A stretch of 18,432 nucleotides of DNA from an uncultured Pseudomonadota bacterium. Lineage in GTDB: Bacteria; Pseudomonadota; Gammaproteobacteria; Burkholderiales; SG8-39. Of this stretch, positions 1-6,530 are shown one piece after another; the stretch's first letter is position 1; each line of letters opens with the position of its first letter. A program made the translations under genes and the position numbers. The stretch lies in the NCBI GenBank assembly GCA_903895005.1, contig CAITSH010000505.1, positions 1 through 18,432 on the forward strand, read 5' to 3'. The notes beneath the pieces were generated by a model. It was not told the DNA's origin and did no database searches. It saw only the letters and a list, made by a program, of their open reading frames with translations.

Positions 1-267
1 CATAAGCCCGCGCAGGCCGGCCATGTCCAGGGCGCCCCTGTTGGCATGCAGCACCTCTAGGAAGCGCGACATGTGTGTTCCCTTGACGTGGTGCGGCAGG
101 CCCACATACATATCTATCATCGCCACCGTGGCCTGCTCGCTGCCATCGGCACGCCGTATGGACAGCGGAAACTTCACAGACTTCACGCCGACGCGGTTGA
201 TGGGGACTGCACGTCCATCAGGGGTGGCTTGGACGTCGGGCAGCAACATTCTTTCTGGTGCATTCAT
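1..267 (-). CDS. folE2: GTP cyclohydrolase FolE2 (type IB), N-terminal part, cut by window edge
   Basis: The ATG at 267 opens a frame with no stop down to base 1, so only the first 89 residues are present. They read MNAPERMLLPDVQ, then PINRVGVKSVKFPLSIRR, then VGLPHHVKGTHMSRFLEVL. The last block, with its PHHxKGTHMSRF motif, is typical of the N-terminal region of FolE2. That family converts GTP to dihydroneopterin triphosphate, the first step of folate and pterin synthesis, and is the alternative to zinc-dependent FolE. The catalytic residues lie beyond the window. An AGGATCAGGA purine stretch precedes the start. The gene follows the peroxidase-like gene on the same strand with a 53-nt gap, so co-transcription from the promoter region near 1000 is plausible. 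Family identity is confident; regulation is inferred. Confidence 0.88.
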   Translation of the reverse strand, partial: MNAPERMLLPDVQATPDGRAVPINRVGVKSVKFPLSIRRADGSEQATVAMIDMYVGLPHHVKGTHMSRFLEVLHANRGALDMAGLRGLM

Positions 268-320
268 GGCGATCCTGATCCTTGTAGTAAGGTGGGGTGT
301 TGCGGGAGGGGTAACCGCGA

Positions 321-872
321 TCAGCGGGCGGCGAGCAGGCGCTCTATGTTCGCCACAAAACGCGCATCATCCGGTTGCACCGTGTTCTCAAAAGACTGCA
401 CGGATTCGCCCCGTCGATCGATAAGGTATTTGTGGAAATTCCATTGCGGCCGGCGGCCGGTGCGTTCGGCCAGCCGGGCGTAAAGCGGATTGGCGTTTTT
501 CGCGGTCACGCCGGTCTTCGAAAACATCGGAAAGCTGACGCCGTAGTTAAGCTGGCAAAAATCAGCGATTTCCTTGTTGCTGCCCGGCTCCTGCCCGGCA
601 AAATCGTTCGCCGGGAACCCGAGCACAACCAGACCTTTGTCCTTGTACCGACGGTAGAGCTTTTCCAACCCTTCATATTGGGGGGTATTGCCGCACCGGC
701 TGGCCGTATTGACCACGAGCAGGACCTTGCCCTCGTACTGGCAAAGTTGTGTTGGCTCGTCCTGAAGGTTGGGCAGGCTGACATCCAACAGCTTCGAACA
801 GGCAGCCATGGCGTACCCAGGCGCCAAGGCCAGCAGGCAGGCTGAAATGAAAAGGCCGGACAAGGCTTTCAT
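321..872 (-). CDS. secreted glutathione peroxidase-like thiol peroxidase (cysteine type)
   Basis: This 183-residue protein starts with a signal peptide (MKALSGLFIS to about residue 23, AMA|AC) and then has a thioredoxin-fold GPx domain of normal length. The peroxidatic cysteine is C60 in NTASRCGNTPQY, where vertebrate enzymes carry selenocysteine. The rest of the catalytic tetrad is visible: Q94 in FAGQEPG and W144-N145 in WNFHKYL. C106 in the FCQLNYGVSFPMF block sits where thioredoxin-dependent GPx proteins have their resolving cysteine. The likely role is reduction of peroxides, including lipid hydroperoxides, in the periplasm, with thioredoxin-like rather than glutathione reductant; the reductant is inferred. 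The gene is divergent from litR and lies just upstream of folE2. A good minus-strand promoter and two proposed LitR operators lie in the shared intergenic region, suggesting light-controlled protection against photo-oxidative stress. Confidence 0.92.
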   Translation of the reverse strand: MKALSGLFISACLLALAPGYAMAACSKLLDVSLPNLQDEPTQLCQYEGKVLLVVNTASRCGNTPQYEGLEKLYRRYKDKGLVVLGFPANDFAGQEPGSNKEIADFCQLNYGVSFPMFSKTGVTAKNANPLYARLAERTGRRPQWNFHKYLIDRRGESVQSFENTVQPDDARFVANIERLLAAR

Positions 873-954
873 GAGGACTTTCTTCCATCCGATTAGCGCA
901 CCTTCGGGAGAACCGCGGGCACGCGTGAAATGAGGCGCGAAGGCACTTTTCTAG

Positions 955-973
955 ACTTTGTACTAGTCAAAGT
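955..973. promoter_or_regulatory. proposed LitR operator copy 1 (19-bp palindrome)
   Basis: The sequence ACTTTGTACTAGTCAAAGT has 6-bp perfect arms around a central TACTAGT. It matches the second palindrome at 1019-1037 in 15 of 19 positions; the shared pattern is AYTTTGTNCTAGNCAAART. It covers the possible -35 of litR and lies a short way downstream of the predicted gpx start. MerR-family dimers bind palindromes of this size. Assignment to LitR rests on position and repetition only. Confidence 0.55.
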
Positions 974-1016
974 ACGTTTCATTTGCTAATCTAAGCCTAG
1001 TTTCGCGCCAAGTCAA
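963..1016. promoter_or_regulatory. overlapping divergent promoters for gpx-folE2 (-) and litR (+)
   Basis: On the minus strand, TTGACT (1016-1011) is separated by exactly 17 bp from TAGATT (993-988), a good sigma-70 promoter firing toward the peroxidase-like gene. On the plus strand, an extended -10 element TGCTAATCT (984-992) sits 17 bp after a weak -35 TAGTCA (964-969), pointing to litR. The two -10 elements overlap, so the promoters should interfere with each other. The minus-strand promoter is the stronger match; the plus-strand one is tentative. Confidence 0.45.
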
Positions 1017-1018
1017 TC

Positions 1019-1037
1019 ATTTTGTCCTAGACAAAAT
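1019..1037. promoter_or_regulatory. proposed LitR operator copy 2 (19-bp palindrome)
   Basis: The sequence ATTTTGTCCTAGACAAAAT has perfect 8-bp arms and a 3-bp centre. It ends 11 nt before the litR start codon, would lie in the litR leader, and abuts the upstream edge of the minus-strand -35 box. Its centre is 64 bp from the centre of copy 1, close to six helical turns, so two bound dimers would face the same side of the DNA. Confidence 0.6.
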
Positions 1038-1048
1038 TAAGAAAAGCA

Positions 1049-1999
1049 ATGTCCAAGCAAAGTCAGTCCCCACTTACAAGTGTTACACAGAGCCTCAGCA
1101 TCAGCGCCGTCGAGCGTGACACCGGCCTGTCCAAAGACACCTTGCGCATGTGGGAACGCCGATACCAATTTCCCCAACCTGGACGCGACCTCCATGGCGA
1201 GCGCGTCTACCCCATCGGGCAGGTGGAAAAACTGCGCACCATAAAGCGCCTCATGGACAACGGCCACCGTCCGGGCAAGCTGGTCAGTTGCTCGATCGAA
1301 GAGTTGCAGCAGGTATATACGGGGATTGCGGCGAATCAGACGCAGGAGCGCGCCACACCTGATCATCTGAGGGCGCTCCTTAATCTAATCAAGAGCCATC
1401 GCGTGCACGAATTACGCCAGCAACTATCCAAAAGCCTTATGCGCCAGGGATTGCACCGCTTTCTCACCGACACGGTCACGCCGCTCAACGTGCACGTGGG
1501 CGAGGCCTGGATGTCGGGGCAGTTCGAGATTTTCGAGGAACACTTGTACACCGAGACCCTGCAGGGACTGCTGCGCACCGCCATCAGCGCCATGCCCGAT
1601 GCCGGTCAGCCCCCGCTGATCATGATGACCACACTTCCGACCGAACAGCACAACCTGGGCCTGCTGATGGCAGAAGCCATTTTTGCCATGGAGGGTGCCA
1701 CCTGCATTTCACTCGGAACGCAGACCCCGGTTCGCGACATTGCGCTGGCCGCCGCCGCGCACAAGGTCGATGTCGTCGCCGTTTCCTTCAGCGCAGCATT
1801 CGCGCCGGCACAGGTTTGCGACAGCCTTGAGGCCTTGCGCAACCAGTTATCGCAACTTTCGCCCGGGATCCCCGTATGGGCGGGTGGTGGCAACCCCGGC
1901 CTGGGCCGCCGCGACATCCCCGGCGTGACCGTGCTGCGAGGCCTTGACGGCGCCGCGGCAGTCGTGGCCGCATGGCGTGCGGGAAGTTACCGTGCCTGA
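1049..1999 (+). CDS. litR: LitR/CarH-type MerR regulator with adenosylcobalamin light-sensor domain
   Basis: The protein has 316 residues. Residues 16-90 form a MerR winged-helix domain (ISAVERDTGLSKDTLRMWERRY, then RVYPIGQVEKLRTIKRLMDNG). Residues about 105-315 form a four-helix cap plus Rossmann cobalamin-binding domain. The residues known from CarH to hold adenosylcobalamin are present: the cap motif W154-x9-E164-H165, and E199-Q-H201, matching the E-x-H that supplies the lower axial histidine. In this family the dark AdoCbl-bound form oligomerises and represses, and light breaks the Co-C bond and releases DNA. An AAGAAAAG purine run lies just before the ATG. Target genes are inferred to be litR itself, gpx-folE2 and the downstream photolyase operon. 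The family call is strong. The symbol follows common usage for proteobacterial members; CarH would be an equivalent name. Confidence 0.9.
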   Translation: MSKQSQSPLTSVTQSLSISAVERDTGLSKDTLRMWERRYQFPQPGRDLHGERVYPIGQVEKLRTIKRLMDNGHRPGKLVSCSIEELQQVYTGIAANQTQERATPDHLRALLNLIKSHRVHELRQQLSKSLMRQGLHRFLTDTVTPLNVHVGEAWMSGQFEIFEEHLYTETLQGLLRTAISAMPDAGQPPLIMMTTLPTEQHNLGLLMAEAIFAMEGATCISLGTQTPVRDIALAAAAHKVDVVAVSFSAAFAPAQVCDSLEALRNQLSQLSPGIPVWAGGGNPGLGRRDIPGVTVLRGLDGAAAVVAAWRAGSYRA

Positions 2000-2321
2000 G
2001 TCGCAGCCCAGCGCAGTGCGCCCCGGCGGTCCTGCCCGGGCCGGGAGCACCATTCCCGGCCTTCGCGACCTCTATGATGGCCAGATGAATCGTGCCCGTG
2101 ACACGGCCAACGCCCGCGCTGCGCACGAGGCCGTCGCCCGTTCGGCAAAGGGTGCGCACTCGCTGATGGAAATCCGCCTCGGCGGGATTTGGAAAATCGA
2201 GGGCCGGGATCGAGGCTTGCTCGAAATGCCGCAGGGCATCGAAAAAGAATCGACACACCCCTTCTGAACCGGCAGTGCCCACGAAACCAACGCACGACAC
2301 CAACGCGCCACACCGTACGCC
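2000..2321. other. 322-bp stretch between litR and the DUF2256 gene; one doubtful ORF
   Basis: No recognisable gene is present. The only plus-strand candidate is a frame opening at a GTG at 1992, overlapping the litR stop by 8 nt, and ending at the TGA at 2265-2267 (about 91 residues, ending IEKESTHPF). Its third positions are GC-rich, as in real genes here, but I recognise no family in it. An open minus-strand frame covers the same stretch with an equally protein-like appearance, so coding sense cannot be decided by eye. No terminator-like hairpin followed by T residues was seen, so litR and the photolyase genes may be one transcript. Confidence 0.35.
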
Positions 2322-2489
2322 ATGGCACATCACAAATCCACGCTGCCCGAAAAAACCTGCGCCGCCTGCCTTCGCCCCATGGCGTGGCGCAAGGCGTGGG
2401 CGAAAAATTGGGCGGAGGTAAAGTATTGCTCGGATCGCTGCCGCACGGACGCAAAGCGGCGGACTAATCAGGATGGAAGGCGACACTGA
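2322..2489 (+). CDS. small DUF2256 family protein (zinc-ribbon-like)
   Basis: This 55-residue ORF starts MAHHKSTLPEKTCAACLRPM and continues with WRKAWAKNWAEVKYCSDRCR. The CxxC...CxxxC cysteine spacing (C13, C16, C36, C40) with the WRKxWxxxWxxVKYCSxxC signature marks the DUF2256 family. These are short, probably metal-binding proteins often found beside photolyase/cryptochrome genes. Function is unknown. The stop (2487-2489) is 4 nt before the photolyase ATG at 2494, so the two are almost certainly translationally coupled. The ORF also overlaps an alternative upstream ATG of the photolyase frame at 2473, which favours the later start. Confidence 0.85.
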   Translation: MAHHKSTLPEKTCAACLRPMAWRKAWAKNWAEVKYCSDRCRTDAKRRTNQDGRRH

Positions 2490-2493
2490 GATA

Positions 2494-4026
2494 ATGCGTA
2501 ACCTCATCCTGATACTTGGCGACCAACTGACCCTCACCAACCCGGCTTTGGAGGGCTTTGACGCGACGCAAGACCGCATCGTGATGCTTGAAGCCCCCGA
2601 AGAGGCGACGCACGCCTGGAGCCACAAGGCTCGCATCACCCTGTTTTTGTCCGCGATGCGGCATTTTTGCGCCCTGCTGCGCGAACACGCTTTCCCCGTT
2701 CTATACATCGAACTCGACGATGCGGAGGAGCCAACCATCGCAGGCCGCCTGGCGGCGCAGATCTCGGCGCATAGGCCCGCGCACCTCATCGTCTGCGAAC
2801 CGGGCGAGTACCGCATGCTCGCCTGCATCCAGGACACCTGCCGCGCCGCCGCGGTGCCCCTTGATGTGCGTGCGGACTCCCACTTTATTTGCGGTCGCGA
2901 GGAATTCGCCGCATGGGCGGGCGATTCGAAAGCGCTGCGCATGGAATTTTTTTATCGTCAGATGCGTAAGAAAACCGGATATCTGATGCGTGACGGCGAA
3001 CCGGAGGGTGGCCAGTGGAATTTCGACCACGACAATCGCAAGGGCTACGGCAAGGCCGGTCCGGGGCTCATACCGCCGCCGGCCACCTTCGCACCCGACC
3101 ACACCACACGGGAAGTGATGGCGATGGTCGAACGGCATTTTGCCGATCATCCCGGGAACCTCGCCGACTTTGACTGGCCGGTCACCCGCGAAGCTGCGCT
3201 CCATGCGCTGGCCGATTTCACCGAACACCGCCTAGCCATGTTCGGACCGCACCAAGACGCGATGTGGACGGACACGCCGTTTGCATGGCATTCAAAACTA
3301 TCCGCGGCGCTCAACCTCAAACTGCTCGACCCGCGCGAAGTCATCGCCGCTGCGATAGACGCGGGGAAGACGTACAAACTGCCGCTCGCGAGCGTCGAGG
3401 GCTTTGTGCGGCAGATCCTCGGGTGGCGCGAATTCATCCGCGGCGTTTACTGGCTGGACATGCCTGCCATGGCAAAAGCCAATTTTTTCGGCCACACGCG
3501 CAAACTGCCGCGCTGGTACTGGACCGGTGATACGTCTATGAATTGCATGCGCGACAGTATCGGCCAGACACTCCGACACGGCTATGCCCACCACATACAG
3601 CGCCTCATGGTGACGGGAAATTTTGCGCTGCTTGCCGAGATCGAACCGCGCCAGGTTTGCGATTGGTATCTCGGCGTTTATGTCGACGCGGTCGAATGGG
3701 TCGAACTGCCCAACACCGCCGGCATGGCCTTGTTCGCCAATGGCGGACGCTTTACCAGCAAACCCTATGTCGCCTCCGGTGCCTATATCCGCCGCATGAG
3801 CAATTACTGTAACGACTGCCGATACGATCCGGCGCTGCGCCATGGCGCCGGAGCCTGTCCCGTGACGGTGTTGTACTGGAATTTTTTGGACAAGCAGGAA
3901 AAAGTCCTCGCCGCCAATCCGCGCGCCGCCCTAATGATAAAAAACCTCGGTCGGCTGAGTCCGGACGAGCGCCTTTCCGTACGGCGCGAGGCGCAACGCG
4001 TGCTGGAACAGGCGGACACGCTATGA
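2494..4026 (+). CDS. phrB: (6-4) photolyase, iron-sulfur bacterial cryptochrome/photolyase (PhrB class)
   Basis: The protein has 510 residues with the full FeS-BCP architecture. The N-terminal Rossmann antenna domain begins MRNLILILGDQLT, a linker carries MEFFYRQMRKKTG, and the C-terminal FAD domain includes VEGFVRQILGWREFIRGVYW and YAHHIQRLMVTGNFALL. Four cysteines expected to hold the [4Fe-4S] cluster are visible: C351 (MNCM), C439 and C442 (YCNDC) and C455 (GACP). In Agrobacterium PhrB they are C350, C438, C441 and C454, a constant offset of one when the ATG at 2494 is used. The conserved histidine pair is H366-H367. The enzyme repairs (6-4) photoproducts using light, with FAD and a ribityllumazine antenna. 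An in-frame ATG at 2473 exists but lies inside the DUF2256 gene. The purine run GGAAGG (2475-2480) is upstream of 2494. Confidence 0.93.
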   Translation: MRNLILILGDQLTLTNPALEGFDATQDRIVMLEAPEEATHAWSHKARITLFLSAMRHFCALLREHAFPVLYIELDDAEEPTIAGRLAAQISAHRPAHLIVCEPGEYRMLACIQDTCRAAAVPLDVRADSHFICGREEFAAWAGDSKALRMEFFYRQMRKKTGYLMRDGEPEGGQWNFDHDNRKGYGKAGPGLIPPPATFAPDHTTREVMAMVERHFADHPGNLADFDWPVTREAALHALADFTEHRLAMFGPHQDAMWTDTPFAWHSKLSAALNLKLLDPREVIAAAIDAGKTYKLPLASVEGFVRQILGWREFIRGVYWLDMPAMAKANFFGHTRKLPRWYWTGDTSMNCMRDSIGQTLRHGYAHHIQRLMVTGNFALLAEIEPRQVCDWYLGVYVDAVEWVELPNTAGMALFANGGRFTSKPYVASGAYIRRMSNYCNDCRYDPALRHGAGACPVTVLYWNFLDKQEKVLAANPRAALMIKNLGRLSPDERLSVRREAQRVLEQADTL

Positions 4027-4134
4027 CCGGAATGCGCAAACGGTCCAGGCGTGAATGCCGAGAACATGCCGGTAACCAATTCGTAACCGCGCTGACGCAA
4101 GAATGACCCACTCGCCCATTAAAGTGAGCCAATA

Positions 4135-4998
4135 ATGATTTATCCAGAAATCTTCAAGTCCATGGAACGTGTGCGCTGGAACATGGCAGTAGACGTGCCA
4201 TGGGACGAATTTGACCCTGCGCTGCTGTCCGAGGAACAGGCGCAAACCATCCGGATGAACGCCATCACCGAATGGGCGGCGCTGCCGGCGACCGAAATGT
4301 TCCTGCGCGACAACCAGCACGACAGCGATTTTTCAGCCTTCATGTCGGTTTGGTTCTACGAGGAGCAGAAACATTCTCTGGTGCTGATCGAATACCTGCG
4401 ACGATTCCGGCCCGAACTAGTCCCTACCGAAGCTGAGTTGCACGCGGTGCGCTTCCATTTCGATCCTGCGCCGCACCTCGAGACGCTGATGCTGCATTTT
4501 TGCGGCGAAATCCGCCTCAACCATTGGTACCGGCGCGCAGCCGAATGGCATACCGAGCCGGTGGTCCGCAAAATCTACGACCTGATCGCACGCGACGAAG
4601 CACGCCACGGCGGCGCCTACCTGCAGTACATGCGACGCGCAATCGAACAAGACGGCGATGCGGCGCGCACCGCCTTTGCCAAGGTCGGCATGTTGATGGC
4701 GAGTTCCGCACGCTCGGGCAAACCGCTTCACCCGACCAATCTGCACGTCAACAAGGCCCTGTTCCCGCGCGACACCGTACAGTCGCGTCTGCCGGATCCG
4801 GAGTGGCTTGAACCCTGGCTGGACCGGCAGATCCGCTTTGACGCGGCCTGGGAAGCGCGGGTGGTCGAGGGCATACTACGCAATCTTGGCAGCCTGTTCG
4901 GATGCAAGTTCGAATCGGTGCGCGATCTCAATCGATACCGCAAGGCATTGATCCCGACGCAAGCGCAGCCGGCCGCCGCGCAGGCCGAAACGGTTTAG
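4135..4998 (+). CDS. ferritin-like di-iron protein, acyl-ACP-desaturase-like
   Basis: The protein has 287 residues and is mostly helical. Two ExxH motifs typical of ferritin-like/R2-like carboxylate-bridged di-iron proteins are present: E77-Q-K-H80 in FYEEQKHS and E155-A-R-H158 in ARDEARHGG. Additional candidate ligands are E125 in CGEIRLNHWY and E46 or E54 in ITEWAALPATE. The order E, ExxH, E, ExxH matches soluble acyl-ACP desaturases and related oxygenases. The substrate is not known; fatty acid desaturation or hydroxylation is possible. There is no membrane segment, so the protein should be cytoplasmic. A weak GTGAG ribosome-binding site precedes the ATG. The gene lies 108 bp after phrB on the same strand and may belong to the same light-regulated unit, but no promoter or terminator settles this. 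Confidence 0.75.
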   Translation: MIYPEIFKSMERVRWNMAVDVPWDEFDPALLSEEQAQTIRMNAITEWAALPATEMFLRDNQHDSDFSAFMSVWFYEEQKHSLVLIEYLRRFRPELVPTEAELHAVRFHFDPAPHLETLMLHFCGEIRLNHWYRRAAEWHTEPVVRKIYDLIARDEARHGGAYLQYMRRAIEQDGDAARTAFAKVGMLMASSARSGKPLHPTNLHVNKALFPRDTVQSRLPDPEWLEPWLDRQIRFDAAWEARVVEGILRNLGSLFGCKFESVRDLNRYRKALIPTQAQPAAAQAETV

Positions 4999-5030
4999 CC
5001 AGGCCCACGCCCCCCCACTCCCCAGGTCGC

Positions 5031-5047
5031 GCCCCTATAATCGGGGC
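5031..5047 (+). promoter_or_regulatory. possible promoter: consensus -10 inside a GC palindrome
   Basis: TATAAT at 5036-5041 is a perfect -10 hexamer framed by GCCCC and GGGGC (5031-5035 and 5043-5047). No good -35 is visible 16-18 bp upstream. The position about 60 bp before the GST start suits a promoter for the catabolic genes that follow. Confidence 0.35.
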
Positions 5048-5096
5048 ATCCACACGCCGGAGATCCGGCGGGACGATTCCAGTTCGGGAGGCCCGA

Positions 5097-5741
5097 TTGG
5101 CCATCACTTTCTACTACGGGGCGGGCTCGCCCTACACTTGGCGCGTCTGGTTCGCGCTCGAGCACAAAAATATTCCCTACGACATCAAGCTGATGTCCTT
5201 CAGCGAGGGCGACCTTAAGAAGCCGGGGTTCCGGGCCATCAACCCGCGCGGCAAGGTTCCGACCATCGTCGATAACGGTTTTGTGCTGTCCGAATCGGCG
5301 GCCATACTGGAGTATCTTGAACAATCGCGGCCCGATTCAGGCAAACCACTGTTCCCGGGCAACGCGCAGGATCAGGCCATCGTGCGGCGCATGGTGTGCG
5401 AGGCCGACAATTACTACGCCCCGGCGATGAACAAACTGGTTACCGGCGTACTGTTCACCAAACCGGGGGACTGGGACGAGGAACGTATCGCCGCCGCGCG
5501 CGAGCAATGCCTCGCGGAACTGGGGCGGGTTGCCACATCAATGCGCGGCGACTTTCTCGCCGGCCTGCTATCGGCCGCAGACTTTGCCCTCTATCCCATG
5601 CTCGCCATCTGCCTTCGCTGCGACTTAAAAAAGGCCGACCTCGGCTTGGGCGCCGCGCTGCCGCCGATCATCAGCGACTGGGTGGCGCGGATGGAGGCGC
5701 TGCCCTACCATGCGAAAACGCGTCCGGCGCATTGGAACTGA
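5097..5741 (+). CDS. glutathione S-transferase family protein
   Basis: The start is a TTG at 5097, chosen because a strong GGGAGG Shine-Dalgarno (5086-5091) lies 5 nt upstream and the product begins exactly at the expected thioredoxin-fold strand (AITFYYGAGSPYTW). The protein has 214 residues. S11-P12-Y13 occupy the glutathione-activating site, V54-P55 is the cis-proline before the substrate strand, and E66-S67 (LSESAAILEYLE) binds the glutathione gamma-glutamyl group. The C-terminal helical domain follows. It is a soluble GST of general type; a glutathione-dependent isomerase such as maleylpyruvate or maleylacetoacetate isomerase is possible given the neighbours but cannot be shown. The next gene starts 58 nt downstream on the same strand. 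Confidence 0.88.
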   Translation: MAITFYYGAGSPYTWRVWFALEHKNIPYDIKLMSFSEGDLKKPGFRAINPRGKVPTIVDNGFVLSESAAILEYLEQSRPDSGKPLFPGNAQDQAIVRRMVCEADNYYAPAMNKLVTGVLFTKPGDWDEERIAAAREQCLAELGRVATSMRGDFLAGLLSAADFALYPMLAICLRCDLKKADLGLGAALPPIISDWVARMEALPYHAKTRPAHWN

Positions 5742-5799
5742 AAAACCGGAACTGAAGCTGCGGGACCGGACACCCCCAACCCAACATGGACACGCGCGC

Positions 5800-6414
5800 A
5801 TGAGCGACCTCGACATCTACAAGCAGCAGAACTTCGGCAACCGCGTCGGCTTTGGCGAGCGCACCGCGCTGGTCATCGTCGACTTCACCGTGGGCTTCAA
5901 TGACCCGGCGCATTTTGGCGGCGGCAACATCGACGCGGCGGTCAAGCGCACCGTCGGCCTGCTGGCGCACTTTCGCAAGACCGGTCGCCCGGTGGCGCAT
6001 ACGCGAGTGGTGTACGCGGATGACGGCTCTGACTGGGGCGTCTTCACCATGAAGGCCCCGGCGCTGAAGACGCTGACCGAAACGGCTGCAATCGGGCAGA
6101 TCGTTCCCGAACTGACCCCGTTCGAAGGCGAGCTGATCGTTCGCAAGACCCAGGCCTCGGCGTTTTTCAACACCGGCCTTGCTGCCTGGCTCTTGCAGCG
6201 GCGCGTCGACACTGTGGTGATTGCCGGCTGCACGACCTCGGGTTGCGTGCGAGCGAGCGTGGTGGACGCGCTCAGCAACAACCTTCGCACCATCGTCGCC
6301 ACCGATTGCGTTGGCGACCGTGCACAGGGCCCGCACGAGGCAAACCTCTTTGACATGGGCCAGAAATACGCCGATCTGGTGGCGCGAGACGAGATCATCG
6401 CCATGCTCGCTTGA
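5800..6414 (+). CDS. isochorismatase-family cysteine hydrolase (N-carbamoylsarcosine amidase / maleamate amidohydrolase-like)
   Basis: The protein has 204 residues and the alpha/beta fold of the cysteine hydrolase family. The catalytic triad is visible: D28 (ALVIVDFTVGF), K116 (LIVRKTQASAFF) and nucleophile C149 in GCTTSGCVRASVVDAL. The TSGCVRA signature and the FxxT(g)L region place it with N-carbamoylsarcosine amidohydrolase and maleamate amidohydrolase (NicF) rather than isochorismatase proper. The likely reaction is hydrolysis of a small amide to the acid plus ammonia. An adjacent pair of maleate-isomerase-family genes supports a maleamate-type substrate, by analogy with nicotinate and hydroxypicolinate pathways. 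The ATG at 5800 is chosen because homologous sequence begins there; the longer frame upstream is low-quality. Its ribosome-binding site is weak. Confidence 0.83.
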   Translation: MSDLDIYKQQNFGNRVGFGERTALVIVDFTVGFNDPAHFGGGNIDAAVKRTVGLLAHFRKTGRPVAHTRVVYADDGSDWGVFTMKAPALKTLTETAAIGQIVPELTPFEGELIVRKTQASAFFNTGLAAWLLQRRVDTVVIAGCTTSGCVRASVVDALSNNLRTIVATDCVGDRAQGPHEANLFDMGQKYADLVARDEIIAMLA

Positions 6415-6530
6415 GGCGTACGCTGGTCAGTCGCACCGGCGCAGTGCGGATCCACCCGCACACAGCGCTTGCCGATACAATCTTACTATCGCAGCATCCC
6501 CATCCCGCTACCTGAACGAAGGAGTTTTCC

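Noticed and set aside
1788..2942. A 384-codon minus-strand open frame across litR end, DUF2256 and phrB
   Set aside because: Both ends are antisense to clearly identified genes. The middle part is kept only as an unresolved possibility in the 2000-2321 entry.
4023..4106. Short ORF overlapping the phrB stop (about 27 codons)
   Set aside because: It has a very basic, unrecognised product, no conserved motif and no ribosome-binding site of note; length is within chance.
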